Origin: an uncultured Eubacteriales bacterium
GTDB taxonomy: Bacteria; Bacillota; Clostridia; Oscillospirales; UBA644
Reading direction: 5' to 3'
Assembly: GCA_959604355.1 (NCBI GenBank)
Contig: CAUHAO010000008.1
Span: 5,008-69,007, forward strand
DNA: 64,000 bases
Shown here: positions 48,156-57,429 of the stretch, piece after piece
Position numbering within the stretch: position 1 is the stretch's first letter
Layout: each line of letters opens with the position of its first letter
The notes under the pieces: model-generated
What the model was told of the DNA's origin: nothing
Seen by the model: the letters and a program-made list of their open reading frames with translations, nothing else
Database searches by the model: none
Program-made: the position numbers and the translations under genes

Positions 48156-49064
48156 ATGAAAAACGATTTTATTCTCTCATGTGAATCCACGGTAGACCTG
48201 CCGTATTCCTACATATCGGGCAGGAACATCCCCGTACTTTTCTATTCCTATACGGTCGACAACGAAGAATATGTTGACGATATGGGCAGGGATCCCGAAG
48301 TTCTTCCACGTTTTTACGGGTTTATTGCAGACGGCAAGATCCCGACCACATCCCAGATCAACGAGTTCCGGTATGAGGAGTTTTTTGAAGAACAGATCCA
48401 AAAGGGCGACGTACTTCATATCGCTTTCGGCTCGGGCATGACCCCCTCTGTGACCCACGCGCTTGAGGCGGCTGAAATAATACGCGAGAAATACCCCGAC
48501 CGCAAGCTGACGGTAATAGATTCCCTTTGTTCGTGCTCCGGCTACGGTCTGCTTGTAGATATCGCGGCGGACATGCGTGACGCAGGCGCATCGATGGAAG
48601 AGATCGAAAAATACCTGCTTGAAAACCGTCAGGGCGTACATCATCAGTTTTTCAGTACCGACATCAAATATTTCCGCAGAAGCGGACGTGTTTCGGGCGC
48701 CGCGGCGACTGTGGCGACCATTCTCGGCATATGCCCGATTATGCGTCTTGACGATAAAGGGCGTATCATTGCTTACGACAAGGTCCGCGGCAAAAAGGCG
48801 GCTATCGAAAAGACGGTTGATGCCATGCAGGCTCACGCGCGCGGAGGCAAGGATTACAGCGGCAAATGCTTTATCAGCCATTCGAACTGCATCGAAGACG
48901 CCGAAACGCTAAAAGCGGCCATAGAATCGCGTTTTCCGAATATTTCAGGCGGCGTGCGCATTTTCGATATAGGCACAATAATCGCATCTCATTGCGGCCC
49001 CGGTACCGTTGCCGTGTATTTCCTCGGCGATGACCGCGTTCCCGACAAGAGTTCACATAAATAA
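48156..49064 (+). CDS. DegV family fatty-acid-binding protein
   Basis: The 302-residue protein has the DegV fold: N-terminal SCESTVDLP, PTTSQINEFRYEEFFEEQ, IAFGSGMTPSV and the fatty-acid-binding region IDSLCSCSGYGLLVD. DegV (FakB) proteins bind fatty acids for phosphorylation by FakA; the FakA gene is not in this window. A weak GGAAAGATAGG site precedes the start. It is a single gene with its own terminator. Confidence 0.92.
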   Translation: MKNDFILSCESTVDLPYSYISGRNIPVLFYSYTVDNEEYVDDMGRDPEVLPRFYGFIADGKIPTTSQINEFRYEEFFEEQIQKGDVLHIAFGSGMTPSVTHALEAAEIIREKYPDRKLTVIDSLCSCSGYGLLVDIAADMRDAGASMEEIEKYLLENRQGVHHQFFSTDIKYFRRSGRVSGAAATVATILGICPIMRLDDKGRIIAYDKVRGKKAAIEKTVDAMQAHARGGKDYSGKCFISHSNCIEDAETLKAAIESRFPNISGGVRIFDIGTIIASHCGPGTVAVYFLGDDRVPDKSSHK

Positions 49065-49083
49065 TAATTCAACACGCAAAAAT

Positions 49084-49119
49084 ACGGCTCCGCCATAAAG
49101 ACGGAGCCGTTTCGTTTTT
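49084..49119. terminator. Terminator between degV and htrA genes
   Basis: ACGGCTCCG (49084-49092) pairs with CGGAGCCGT (49102-49110), followed by TTCGTTTTTCG on the plus strand. The genes are convergent. Confidence 0.8.
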
Positions 49120-49131
49120 CGTTTTTCGTTT

Positions 49132-50379
49132 TTATCTGCCGCGGTCTTCCATGAGCAGCAGCTCGACGGTCGTATATTGCCCGTTGCGGTAGTACGTCAC
49201 GGATATCGTGTCGCCGACGCAGAGAGAGTCGTCAAACGACTGTATATCCGCCATGGTCGTGACCTGCGTGCCGTTGACCTGCGTGATTATATCATTGACC
49301 TTTATGCCCGCGAGGTCTGCGCCGGAGCCTGCGTCGACGCCCGTCACGATAACGCCCTGAGGCAGTCCGTAACGTCTTGCCACAGACGCCGAAAGCGTCT
49401 CTCCCGTGATGCCTGTCGCGGGTCTGTCTTTGACGTATCCGTAGTCTATGAGGTCACGGATTATCGGCATTGCATAGTCTGTCGGAATGGCAAAACCGAT
49501 ACCTTCGACGTCCGTGTCGACTATCTTGCTCGACGTTATGCCCACGACCTTTCCGTCCGCCGTAAACAGCGCGCCGCCCGAGTTGCCGGGGTTTATCGCC
49601 GCGTCGGTCTGGATGAGCGTTTCGGACGTATTTTCCTCGCTCACCACGCGGTCAAGCGCGCTCACGATGCCCATCGTCACCGTGCCTGCAAATTCTATAC
49701 CGAGCGGATTTCCCACCGCGATGACGACCTGTCCCACGCGCAGAGAGTCGCTTTGACCTATCTGCGCTGCCGAGAGCGTAAGTCCATCCGCGTCGATTTT
49801 CAGCACCGCGAGGTCATTTTTCGCGTCGCCGCCGACGAGCGTCGCTTCACGCTGCACGCCGTCCGAAAGTGTCACGTCTATGGTCACGTCGTCGTATTCG
49901 TCGTAGTATGAAACAACGTGATAATTCGTCGCTATATAGCCGTCATCGGTGATGATTATTCCCGAGCCCGTCGCGGCGCCGCCGCCGGCTTTATATGTGT
50001 AAAAGCCAAACTGATACGTCTTTGACGGCACCGTCACCGTGACATTGACAATGCTTTTGGATACCAGCGCCGCGGTGTCTACGAGCGAGAATGTCCCGGC
50101 CTGAGTCGACGCCGCCACGGAGCCCCTCTGCATGTCCGACAACTGCGACGAGAGTGACGTGACCTGCGCGGAGAGGGAGGAGATTCTGTTTTCGTATTTC
50201 GATATGTCCGCCGCACCGACTTCTTTCGCCGTACGCTGCACATACACGCCTGCCACGAGCGTACCCAGCAGCATCGAAAGACAAATCAGCGCGCACACGA
50301 CGCTTACGATTGCCGCACCCTTGCCTTTCTTTTCTTTAACATATACGGTCCTTGTCGGGCCGTTTTCGTAACCGTTCAT
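49132..50379 (-). CDS. HtrA/DegP-like membrane-anchored serine protease
   Basis: The 415-residue protein has one N-terminal membrane helix (about residues 25-47), a short coiled coil (ENRISSLSAQVTSLSSQLSD), a trypsin-like domain and a C-terminal PDZ domain. The triad is His in ATNYHVV, Asp in KNDLAVLKID and Ser in NPGNSGGALF. It degrades or refolds misfolded proteins outside the membrane. The frame extends to 50424, but ATG 50379 has AAAGGAGAT ahead. It is a single gene. Confidence 0.93.
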   Translation of the reverse strand: MNGYENGPTRTVYVKEKKGKGAAIVSVVCALICLSMLLGTLVAGVYVQRTAKEVGAADISKYENRISSLSAQVTSLSSQLSDMQRGSVAASTQAGTFSLVDTAALVSKSIVNVTVTVPSKTYQFGFYTYKAGGGAATGSGIIITDDGYIATNYHVVSYYDEYDDVTIDVTLSDGVQREATLVGGDAKNDLAVLKIDADGLTLSAAQIGQSDSLRVGQVVIAVGNPLGIEFAGTVTMGIVSALDRVVSEENTSETLIQTDAAINPGNSGGALFTADGKVVGITSSKIVDTDVEGIGFAIPTDYAMPIIRDLIDYGYVKDRPATGITGETLSASVARRYGLPQGVIVTGVDAGSGADLAGIKVNDIITQVNGTQVTTMADIQSFDDSLCVGDTISVTYYRNGQYTTVELLLMEDRGR

Positions 50380-50568
50380 ATAAAGATCTCCTTTCGGTTC
50401 TTTTCTGTTTATGTTTTGTTTCACTTAGTATACTGCGGAAATTAAGAAAAAAAATTCCTTTTTTCCGTCCGAATTGTAGCAAAAGTCGCAGACTGTGTCG
50501 TATGCGTGCCGAAGCACGCGCGTAAATGCGCAAAAATCTATGAAATTTAAGGCATTTTCGAAAAAGAC

Positions 50569-50597
50569 TTGAAAAAATGAAAAATATAGTGTATAAT
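50569..50597 (+). promoter_or_regulatory. SigA promoter of the PBP1A gene
   Basis: TTGAAA (50569-50574), 17 bp and TATAAT (50592-50597). The leader to the GTG start is about 80 nt. Confidence 0.85.
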
Positions 50598-50681
50598 ATA
50601 CCATGAATACTTATAGTATGTCCTCACGCGAGGAAGAACCTTTGTTTAACGCTTACATTGTAAGCCCGGGGAGAATTAAAA

Positions 50682-53546
50682 GTGAGAAACACGACCGGAA
50701 AAAACGAAAATAACAATAAGAAAAAGTCCGGAGGTATTTCGGGCTTCTTCGCAAACCTTTTTCCGACCTTTGCGAAGAAACGCCGCGTCGCGCGCCGCCG
50801 TGCCGAAAAGCAGGCACGCCATGACGCAGTGCTCGATGCCGCCGATATTGCCGCTTCGACTCCCGACGTCGCGGATGACCGCCCGCTGTGGGAGAAGGAG
50901 CCCGAGCTTTACCGAAAAAAACGCCCGTTCGCAGTACGCGCCCTTGCGAAAATAGGCTCGTTTATGCTGACCTGCCTTCTCTTAGGCGGAGTGCTGCTCA
51001 CCGTCGCTCTCGGCGCGGGCTTTGCGCTCGTGTATTCCTTCTCCGACCCGGGACTTGACGCGACGCTTGCGAATCTCGAGCTTTCCTACACCACACAGAT
51101 TCTCGCTACGAAAAACGACGGCACGGTCGTCGTCTACGAAGAGCTTTACAGCGAGGCAAACCGCGTCTGGACGTCGATAAACGATATGCCTCAATACCTG
51201 CTCGACGCCACCGTCGCGATAGAAGACAAGCGTTTCTATCAGCACATGGGCGTTGACCCAATCCGAACAGCCTCGGCGACTCTGGGCTATGTCCTCGATA
51301 AAATCGGAATAAAAGGTATCGGCTCGGGCGGCGGCGGCTCAACGTTGACCCAGCAGCTCGTCAAAAACGTCACCGAGGACAAAGCAACGCAGGGCAAAGC
51401 GGGTCTTGAACGTAAATTCCGCGAGATACTGCGCGCACTGTATATCGAACGTAAATACGACAAGAGCCAGATACTCGAATATTACCTCAACGTCATTCCT
51501 TTCCACGGCAACGACAACGGCGTCGGCACCGCGGCAAAATATTATTTCGACAAAGAAGTGTCCGAGCTTTCTCTGACGGAGTGCGCGGCGCTTATTTCGA
51601 TAACGAACGCTCCGGCGTACTACGACCCTTACACATACCCCGAAAGAAACCGCGAACGCCGCAACATCGTGCTTTACAATATGTATGATCAGGGAAAAAT
51701 AAGCAAGGAAGAATACGATACGGCGAAGAATGAAGAACTCGTTCTCGCGGATCATACGGGCACGACCAAGTCCACGAAGGTATTCTCTTACTTTACCGAT
51801 ACCGTCATAGAATGGCTTGTTTCCGAGCTCGGCTCCCAGTACGGCTACACGCGCAAAGAGGCTCTCGACTATATCTACACATCGGGTTTGCGCATCTACA
51901 CCACCGTTGACCCCGACATACAGTCCCTCATGGAGGCGTATTTCGCCGACGAGAGCAGCTATCCCGAGCTTGAGGGCGACGTACAGCCTCAGGTCGCGAT
52001 GGAAGTGCTCGACCCGCTCACGGGCAACATTCTCGGCATCATCGGCGGACGCGGCGAAAAGACGCAAAGCCTTTCGCTCAACCGCGCCACACAGTCCAAG
52101 CGTCAGATCGGAAGTGCGATAAAGCCTCTCACGGTCTACGGCATCGCCATCGAGGAAAACCTCATCACCGCGGCGACAGCTGTCGACGACTCTCCGCTGT
52201 ATATAACCGAAACGACTGAAAAAGACAAACTATATAAACCGTATCCGTCCAACTATGACAGCACTTACAGCGGTATGCTCGACGTCAAGACGGTTTTCTC
52301 GAACTCTCTAAACACCACCGCGATGAAAGTCCTTGAGATGGTGGGTATAGATAAGAGTTACGATTTCGCGAAAAACATGTTCCGCCTTAAATCCCTTACT
52401 GAAGAAGACAAATACCTCGCGCCGCTCTCCGTCGGCTCGCTCTATAAGGGTGTCACCGTTCAGGAGGCTGTCGCGGCATATACCGTATACGCAAGCGGCG
52501 GCAAATACTCCGCTCCGCGCTGTGTGACCCGTGTTGAGACGTACGACGGCAAGGTCATCGTCGAGAATGGCGTTGACAGTACGATAGTTTTCTCTCCCCA
52601 GACCTCTTACGTCGTCACGGATATCCTCAAACGCGCTGCGTCCGTCGGCTCGAGCAAGGTGGCAAACCTTTCGCCCATCGCGACTGCCGGCAAATCCGGT
52701 ACCACGTCCTCGTTCAATGACCGCTGGTTCATCGGCTACACTCCGTATTACCTCGGCGGTATCTGGTGGGGCTACGATGAAAACGGTGTCAACGACAATA
52801 CGGAGCATGTCCGTATGTGGCACGACGTAATGAAGCAGATACACGACCTGCGCGGCATAACCGAGGCGGAATTCGAGGTTCCCGACGGTCTCGTCACCGC
52901 GTCCTACTGCTCATGCAGCGGCATGGCACCCGGTCCGTATTGCTCGACCGACCCCGCCGGAAACTGCATAAAAACGGGCATTTTCAAAGAGGGCACACAG
53001 CCCACCGAGACCTGCACGGTGCACCATCAGGTCTATATATGCTCCGAGTCGGGTCAGATAGCACACGAAAACTGCCCCTCCGCGTATCTTGCGACTTTCC
53101 GCGACTACACGCGCAGCTACCCCAACGCATACGTCTACGTCAAAGACTCGGAATATATCTGCCCGCCGCTTTCGCCGACGCAGATACTTTACAACAGCAA
53201 CCTTTTGCCCGTTTACACCTATATGCTTCCGGAGGGCGAGTACCCCACACTTTCAAGCTCTAAAAAGACGCGCTACCGCAACTGTCTGTGCTCGACTCAT
53301 GCGGCAAGCGAGAATCCTCATCCCTATACCTATAAGTTCCTTTCCTTCTGGGAGATAGGCGACGTGACCGAAGGTCTTGCAAAGCCCGCCGCTCTGCTCA
53401 CTCCCTCCGAACTGCTGGCAAAGCAGCAGCTTGACCAGGAAATCGAGACAGCACGCCTGTTGTATGAGCAGACGGGGCAGCTCACCGAGGGCATAACAAT
53501 GGAAATGATGTATCCTCATCTTGCATCGGGGGAGGCGAACGATTGA
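50682..53546 (+). CDS. Class A penicillin-binding protein (PBP1A-like)
   Basis: The bifunctional enzyme polymerises and cross-links peptidoglycan outside the membrane. The 954 residues have a basic cytoplasmic N-terminus, a TM helix (about residues 88-115), a GT51 domain (EDKRFYQHMGVDPIRT and GGSTLTQQLVKN) and a transpeptidase with SAIK (SxxK), SLNTTA and KSGTTSSFNDRWF. The C-terminal extension of about 200 residues holds more than ten cysteines. It begins with GTG 50682 after GGGGAGA. Its stop overlaps the start of the LamG gene (TGATG). Confidence 0.95.
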   Translation: MRNTTGKNENNNKKKSGGISGFFANLFPTFAKKRRVARRRAEKQARHDAVLDAADIAASTPDVADDRPLWEKEPELYRKKRPFAVRALAKIGSFMLTCLLLGGVLLTVALGAGFALVYSFSDPGLDATLANLELSYTTQILATKNDGTVVVYEELYSEANRVWTSINDMPQYLLDATVAIEDKRFYQHMGVDPIRTASATLGYVLDKIGIKGIGSGGGGSTLTQQLVKNVTEDKATQGKAGLERKFREILRALYIERKYDKSQILEYYLNVIPFHGNDNGVGTAAKYYFDKEVSELSLTECAALISITNAPAYYDPYTYPERNRERRNIVLYNMYDQGKISKEEYDTAKNEELVLADHTGTTKSTKVFSYFTDTVIEWLVSELGSQYGYTRKEALDYIYTSGLRIYTTVDPDIQSLMEAYFADESSYPELEGDVQPQVAMEVLDPLTGNILGIIGGRGEKTQSLSLNRATQSKRQIGSAIKPLTVYGIAIEENLITAATAVDDSPLYITETTEKDKLYKPYPSNYDSTYSGMLDVKTVFSNSLNTTAMKVLEMVGIDKSYDFAKNMFRLKSLTEEDKYLAPLSVGSLYKGVTVQEAVAAYTVYASGGKYSAPRCVTRVETYDGKVIVENGVDSTIVFSPQTSYVVTDILKRAASVGSSKVANLSPIATAGKSGTTSSFNDRWFIGYTPYYLGGIWWGYDENGVNDNTEHVRMWHDVMKQIHDLRGITEAEFEVPDGLVTASYCSCSGMAPGPYCSTDPAGNCIKTGIFKEGTQPTETCTVHHQVYICSESGQIAHENCPSAYLATFRDYTRSYPNAYVYVKDSEYICPPLSPTQILYNSNLLPVYTYMLPEGEYPTLSSSKKTRYRNCLCSTHAASENPHPYTYKFLSFWEIGDVTEGLAKPAALLTPSELLAKQQLDQEIETARLLYEQTGQLTEGITMEMMYPHLASGEAND

Positions 53547-55993
53547 TGAAAAAGACTTTTATCCGCCTTTTCGCTTTCGCGGCGGCTCTTGCCGTCCTGA
53601 TGACGTTTTTCATTCCTTTCGCGTCGTCCGCGGCGACGGAATATGAGAGCGCGTATAATTTCAACTCCGCTACCGATATGACGTGGGATCTTTCGGGCAG
53701 GAACAAGCTCATCAACCAGAGCTACGACCCGCTTACCCCCACCGCCGGCTACACGGGCATCGGTACGGCGAATTACGTCGGCCTGCGCTCCGAAATGTTC
53801 CGCTCCAACAGCGAAATGACGTTCGCACTGCGCCTGAAGCTTACTCCGAACGGCGACGGACGTATATTCCATACGAGCTCCGCCAAGACCACCGAGCCGT
53901 ATATGACGCTCGAATATCTCGAACAGAAAAACAAAGTCAGCCTTACCTATTTCGACGGCTCCGTGTCCGAGACTCTTTATATGGACGTGTCCGACGTGAC
54001 GGGTGCAAATCTCGAATGGGTACACATCGCCTTCGTTTTCCGCGCATCCTCCGAGGGCACGCTCATCACTCTCTGCAAAAACGGCGTTATGGCGGACTGT
54101 ATCCTCTCCTCCGCGAATCTTGCGGCACTTTCGCCGCGCCTTACATATCTCACAGGCTATCTCAAAGATGAAATATACGTCTCCAATACCGCGCGCACCG
54201 ATGACGAGATCGAATTTCTTTCGACCACATCCGTCAAAGCGTTCCTGCAATCAAGGGGCGTCACGGTTATCGAGCATGTGGATACCGAGCGGCCCACAGA
54301 TCCGGAGCATCCTACGGGCTCTCCCGACGACCCCTCAGAGCCTTATGTCCCCGTAAACAACGGCATAAAGTTCGACTGGATAGGCTATACGTTTGACGAT
54401 TCTCTCGATATCACAATGGACTCGAACCGTCTTGTTTCGTGCGATATCAATGTTTACGCCGTCAACAAGATAGGCACGCCCTCTTACGGCGGCAAGACCG
54501 GCTACGGCCTCACGCGCCGCACATCCGCGTACCCCGCCAAATATATGACTCTCGACCGCGATCTGCTCCATTCCGCGGAGACGTTCACCGTCGGTATGTG
54601 GGTATACCGCGCCGCGGACACGGGCGATAACGGCACGTCACAGATGAAACTGCTCGACTTCACCGGCAAGGACGGATATCTCATTTTCGCGCCCTTTGCC
54701 GACGAGCCGTATCTCGCGGCGGGCTCTTCCTTCAGATATGTGGACAAATTCACGGGCGCCGTCTGCGACCCGTATTGGCCGTTCGCAGAGCAGGTACCCG
54801 ACGCAATATGGAATCTTTCGGGTACATCGCTGTCGAAATTCAACAACAAATGGGTCTACGTTGCGCTTTCGTATTCCCTCACGGGGCAGGTGAGTATGTA
54901 CATCAACGGAAGCCTTATCGGCGCCGTTGAAACCGGTTGCACTCTGCAATCGCTTTCGCTTACGAATCTCAATATAATGACGGGAAGCTCGTCCTCGGAC
55001 ACAAGCAGATACATCATCGATGAGATATACATATCGTCCAAGGCTCTGCCTGCTGCCGAGATCGGAAAGCTTCGTTCCTACGGCATAAAAACATATTCGA
55101 CCCAAGTCATTCCCGACACGGGCAACCAGGGAGAGCAGGGCGACGACCCCTCCGTTGTTCCCGATGAAAGCGACCTGCTCGAGGACAAATTCACTTCCTC
55201 GGCGCATATAAACGGTTTTGTAGGCACGACCTTTGACACTTCGTCATTCATCGGCAAGGACATCAACAATTCCGTCTCGGCGACCGTGCGCAGCCCCAGC
55301 CTATCGCAGGGTATACACAATTACGGTCTTACGCTCGACGGCATTTCCTCATATATCCGTTACCCCATGCAGATACTCGACGACGAGGTACAGCTCACGG
55401 TCTCCGTGGCGTACAAGTGGAACGGTCCGTCGAACGGCAACACTCAGAAGCTCTTTGACTTTTCGTCCAAATCCTCGTCTGTCACCGCGCCCAATGCGTA
55501 CTTCCGTCTTGAGATGGGCGACGGTCTTTCGGGACTCTGTCTGCGCATATACGACGGCAAAAACGAAGCGTCGATAAAGACGAACGTCAACACCGTCGGC
55601 TCATGGGTGCGCGTCACGGCGACTCTCGGCAACGGTGTCGCGCGTCTGTATGTCAACGGCTCGGAAGTCGGAAAAACGAACACCGCGGTCATCCCCTCCG
55701 ATATTAAGCCCAATTATATCTTTGTCGGACGTTCGGGCGTCAAGGGCGACGCGCTCTTCAAAGGCGTCGTCGATGAAATATACATCGCTCCGAGAGTCCT
55801 CTCAAACGAGGAAATACAGGCCTTTGAAACAAACGGCATCGATCCCTCCCAGCAGGCGACCGAAACGCCTACCGAACGGGAAGATCAGCTCGATACGCTC
55901 TGGGATTCTTTGATAAAGGGCGTTATCGTCGTCTCGGTCATCCTTGTGCTCGTCATCGCCGCGGTTATCATTATCACAGTCATAAGAAAATAA
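53546..55993 (+). CDS. Surface protein with three LamG/concanavalin-like domains and C-terminal anchor
   Basis: The 815-residue protein has a signal peptide (about residues 1-30), three LamG-like beta-sandwich modules (about 35-235, 275-515 and 555-770) joined by Pro/Asp/Glu-rich linkers, and a C-terminal membrane helix with a short basic tail. Each module ends with the typical FKGVVDEIYI- or IIDEIYISSKAL-type strand. The modules may bind glycans or cell-wall polymers. There is no LPxTG signal. It shares one base with the PBP stop and has GGGGGAGG in the PBP end, so the two proteins are made together. Confidence 0.8.
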   Translation: MKKTFIRLFAFAAALAVLMTFFIPFASSAATEYESAYNFNSATDMTWDLSGRNKLINQSYDPLTPTAGYTGIGTANYVGLRSEMFRSNSEMTFALRLKLTPNGDGRIFHTSSAKTTEPYMTLEYLEQKNKVSLTYFDGSVSETLYMDVSDVTGANLEWVHIAFVFRASSEGTLITLCKNGVMADCILSSANLAALSPRLTYLTGYLKDEIYVSNTARTDDEIEFLSTTSVKAFLQSRGVTVIEHVDTERPTDPEHPTGSPDDPSEPYVPVNNGIKFDWIGYTFDDSLDITMDSNRLVSCDINVYAVNKIGTPSYGGKTGYGLTRRTSAYPAKYMTLDRDLLHSAETFTVGMWVYRAADTGDNGTSQMKLLDFTGKDGYLIFAPFADEPYLAAGSSFRYVDKFTGAVCDPYWPFAEQVPDAIWNLSGTSLSKFNNKWVYVALSYSLTGQVSMYINGSLIGAVETGCTLQSLSLTNLNIMTGSSSSDTSRYIIDEIYISSKALPAAEIGKLRSYGIKTYSTQVIPDTGNQGEQGDDPSVVPDESDLLEDKFTSSAHINGFVGTTFDTSSFIGKDINNSVSATVRSPSLSQGIHNYGLTLDGISSYIRYPMQILDDEVQLTVSVAYKWNGPSNGNTQKLFDFSSKSSSVTAPNAYFRLEMGDGLSGLCLRIYDGKNEASIKTNVNTVGSWVRVTATLGNGVARLYVNGSEVGKTNTAVIPSDIKPNYIFVGRSGVKGDALFKGVVDEIYIAPRVLSNEEIQAFETNGIDPSQQATETPTEREDQLDTLWDSLIKGVIVVSVILVLVIAAVIIITVIRK

Positions 55994-56018
55994 AATCATT
56001 CAAGGAGATATAACAGCA

Positions 56019-57059
56019 ATGACACTCATGAAACAGGAGATCTTCGAAGAACCGAAGGTCATGGAAAAATGCATCAAAACGAACGCCGACACGTTCGATA
56101 AGCTCGTTGCACAGCTCAACAGCAGAAAGATACGCAACGTCATCGTCGCCGCTCGCGGTACGTCCGATCATGCGGGCATTTACGGCAAATATATCATCGA
56201 AAAAATGGTGGGGATCCCCGTCGGCCTTGCGGCGTGCAGCGTCGTAAGCCTCTATGACGCGGAAATCAATATGGAAGACATGCTCGTCATCGGCATCTCC
56301 CAGTCGGGTGCGGCGGCGGACGTCCTCGAATACATGAACATGGCAAAGAAGAGCGGCGCTCTTACCGTCACAATCACCAATACCGCGGATTCTCCGCTCG
56401 CAAAGGCGGCCGATTATCATCTGTTCTGCGACGCGGGTGAGGAAAAGAGCGTTGCGGCGACAAAAACCTTCGGCACTCAGCTCTATCTCATGGCTCATCT
56501 CGCGGCAAAATGGGCGGGAAGAAACGACATTCTCGCAAAACTCGCCAAAGTCCCTGAACAGATGTGCAATATCATCCTTCAAGACGATACTATCGCCGAG
56601 ATCGCACGCCGTTACCGCTTCATGGACGAGGCGTTCGTCCTCTCCAGAGGCATCAACTATCCCATAGCGCTCGAAGCGACGCTCAAAATTCAGGAAACGA
56701 ACTACGTCCGAGCGAAAGCGTACCCGATCTCCGACTTTCATCACGGCCCGTTCGCAATGATAAGCGAAGGAATGCCCGTGTTCATCTATATGTCCGACGG
56801 CCCGATCAAGCAGGACACCTTTGAAATGATACACAAGCTCCAGGGTGCAGGCGCGGATATCTTCATGGTCTCCGACGACGACGAACTCCTTGCCGAGGGC
56901 GTCGAGGGCTTCAAGATCCCTGCTTGCGACAAAGAAGACATGATCGCCACCTTCTATTTCGCGATCTTCGCCCAGCTTTTCGCGGCAAATCTGGCGGATG
57001 TCAAGGGTCGCAATCCTGACGCACCCAGAGGGTTGAAAAAAGTTACCATTACACATTAA
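56019..57059 (+). CDS. SIS-domain sugar isomerase/deglycase-like protein
   Basis: The 346 residues form two SIS domains like the isomerase half of GlmS: VIVAARGTSDHAGIYGKYII (about residues 39-58), ISQSGAAADVLEYM (about 92-105) and EEKSVAATKTFGTQLYL (about 138-154). The glutaminase domain is missing, as in FrlB/AgaS-type enzymes that act on amino-sugar phosphates. AAGGAGAT precedes the start. The ROK-like kinase gene downstream may act in the same sugar pathway. Confidence 0.87.
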   Translation: MTLMKQEIFEEPKVMEKCIKTNADTFDKLVAQLNSRKIRNVIVAARGTSDHAGIYGKYIIEKMVGIPVGLAACSVVSLYDAEINMEDMLVIGISQSGAAADVLEYMNMAKKSGALTVTITNTADSPLAKAADYHLFCDAGEEKSVAATKTFGTQLYLMAHLAAKWAGRNDILAKLAKVPEQMCNIILQDDTIAEIARRYRFMDEAFVLSRGINYPIALEATLKIQETNYVRAKAYPISDFHHGPFAMISEGMPVFIYMSDGPIKQDTFEMIHKLQGAGADIFMVSDDDELLAEGVEGFKIPACDKEDMIATFYFAIFAQLFAANLADVKGRNPDAPRGLKKVTITH

Positions 57060-57118
57060 GGGGATTGGCTTTTTTGTGCATAATTTTGAGGGGCTTAGCT
57101 TTTTTGTGCATAACTTTG
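57059..57118. repeat. Direct 30-bp repeat after the SIS gene
   Basis: Units 57059-57088 and 57089-57118 share AGGGG, CTTTTTTGTGCATAA and TTTG, with four differences. Confidence 0.85.
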
Positions 57119-57189
57119 TCAACTCTGCGTCCGCGGCTGCTCACATACACCAAGTATGCTCCGCGCCGACAGACTTGAGTTTTCGCGTT

Positions 57190-57364
57190 CTGCGCAAAAA
57201 ATCGTCGCCCCGATAAGGCGGGAAAAAAGGTCTTGCGCAAAAAAATCGCCGCCCCGATAATGCGGGAAAGGCGGTTTTGCGCGAGAAAATCGTCGTCCCC
57301 GATAAGGCGGGAAAAAAGGCCTTGCGCGAGAAAATCGTCGTCCCGATAAGGCGGGAAAAAGGCT
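57190..57364. repeat. Tandem array of four 42-45 bp units upstream of the ROK gene
   Basis: Units contain TTGCGCRARAAAATCGTCG, CCCGATAAGGCGGG and a purine run (GGAAAAAAGG). Each keeps CCCG/CGGG (unit 2: altered to TGCGGG), able to form a small hairpin. The array ends 65 bp before the ROK start codon and no clear promoter lies between them. The open frame across the repeat (REKIVVP words) is probably not translated. Confidence 0.9.
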
Positions 57365-57429
57365 TGAGCATAACCTATAAAAATCATAAAAGCATTTTTA
57401 ATATAACGAAAGAGATAAGAGAATATTCC

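Noticed and set aside
57277..57429. N-terminal extension of the ROK protein (REKIVVP words)
   Set aside because: This stretch is the translation of the tandem array. The conserved protein starts at ATG 57430.
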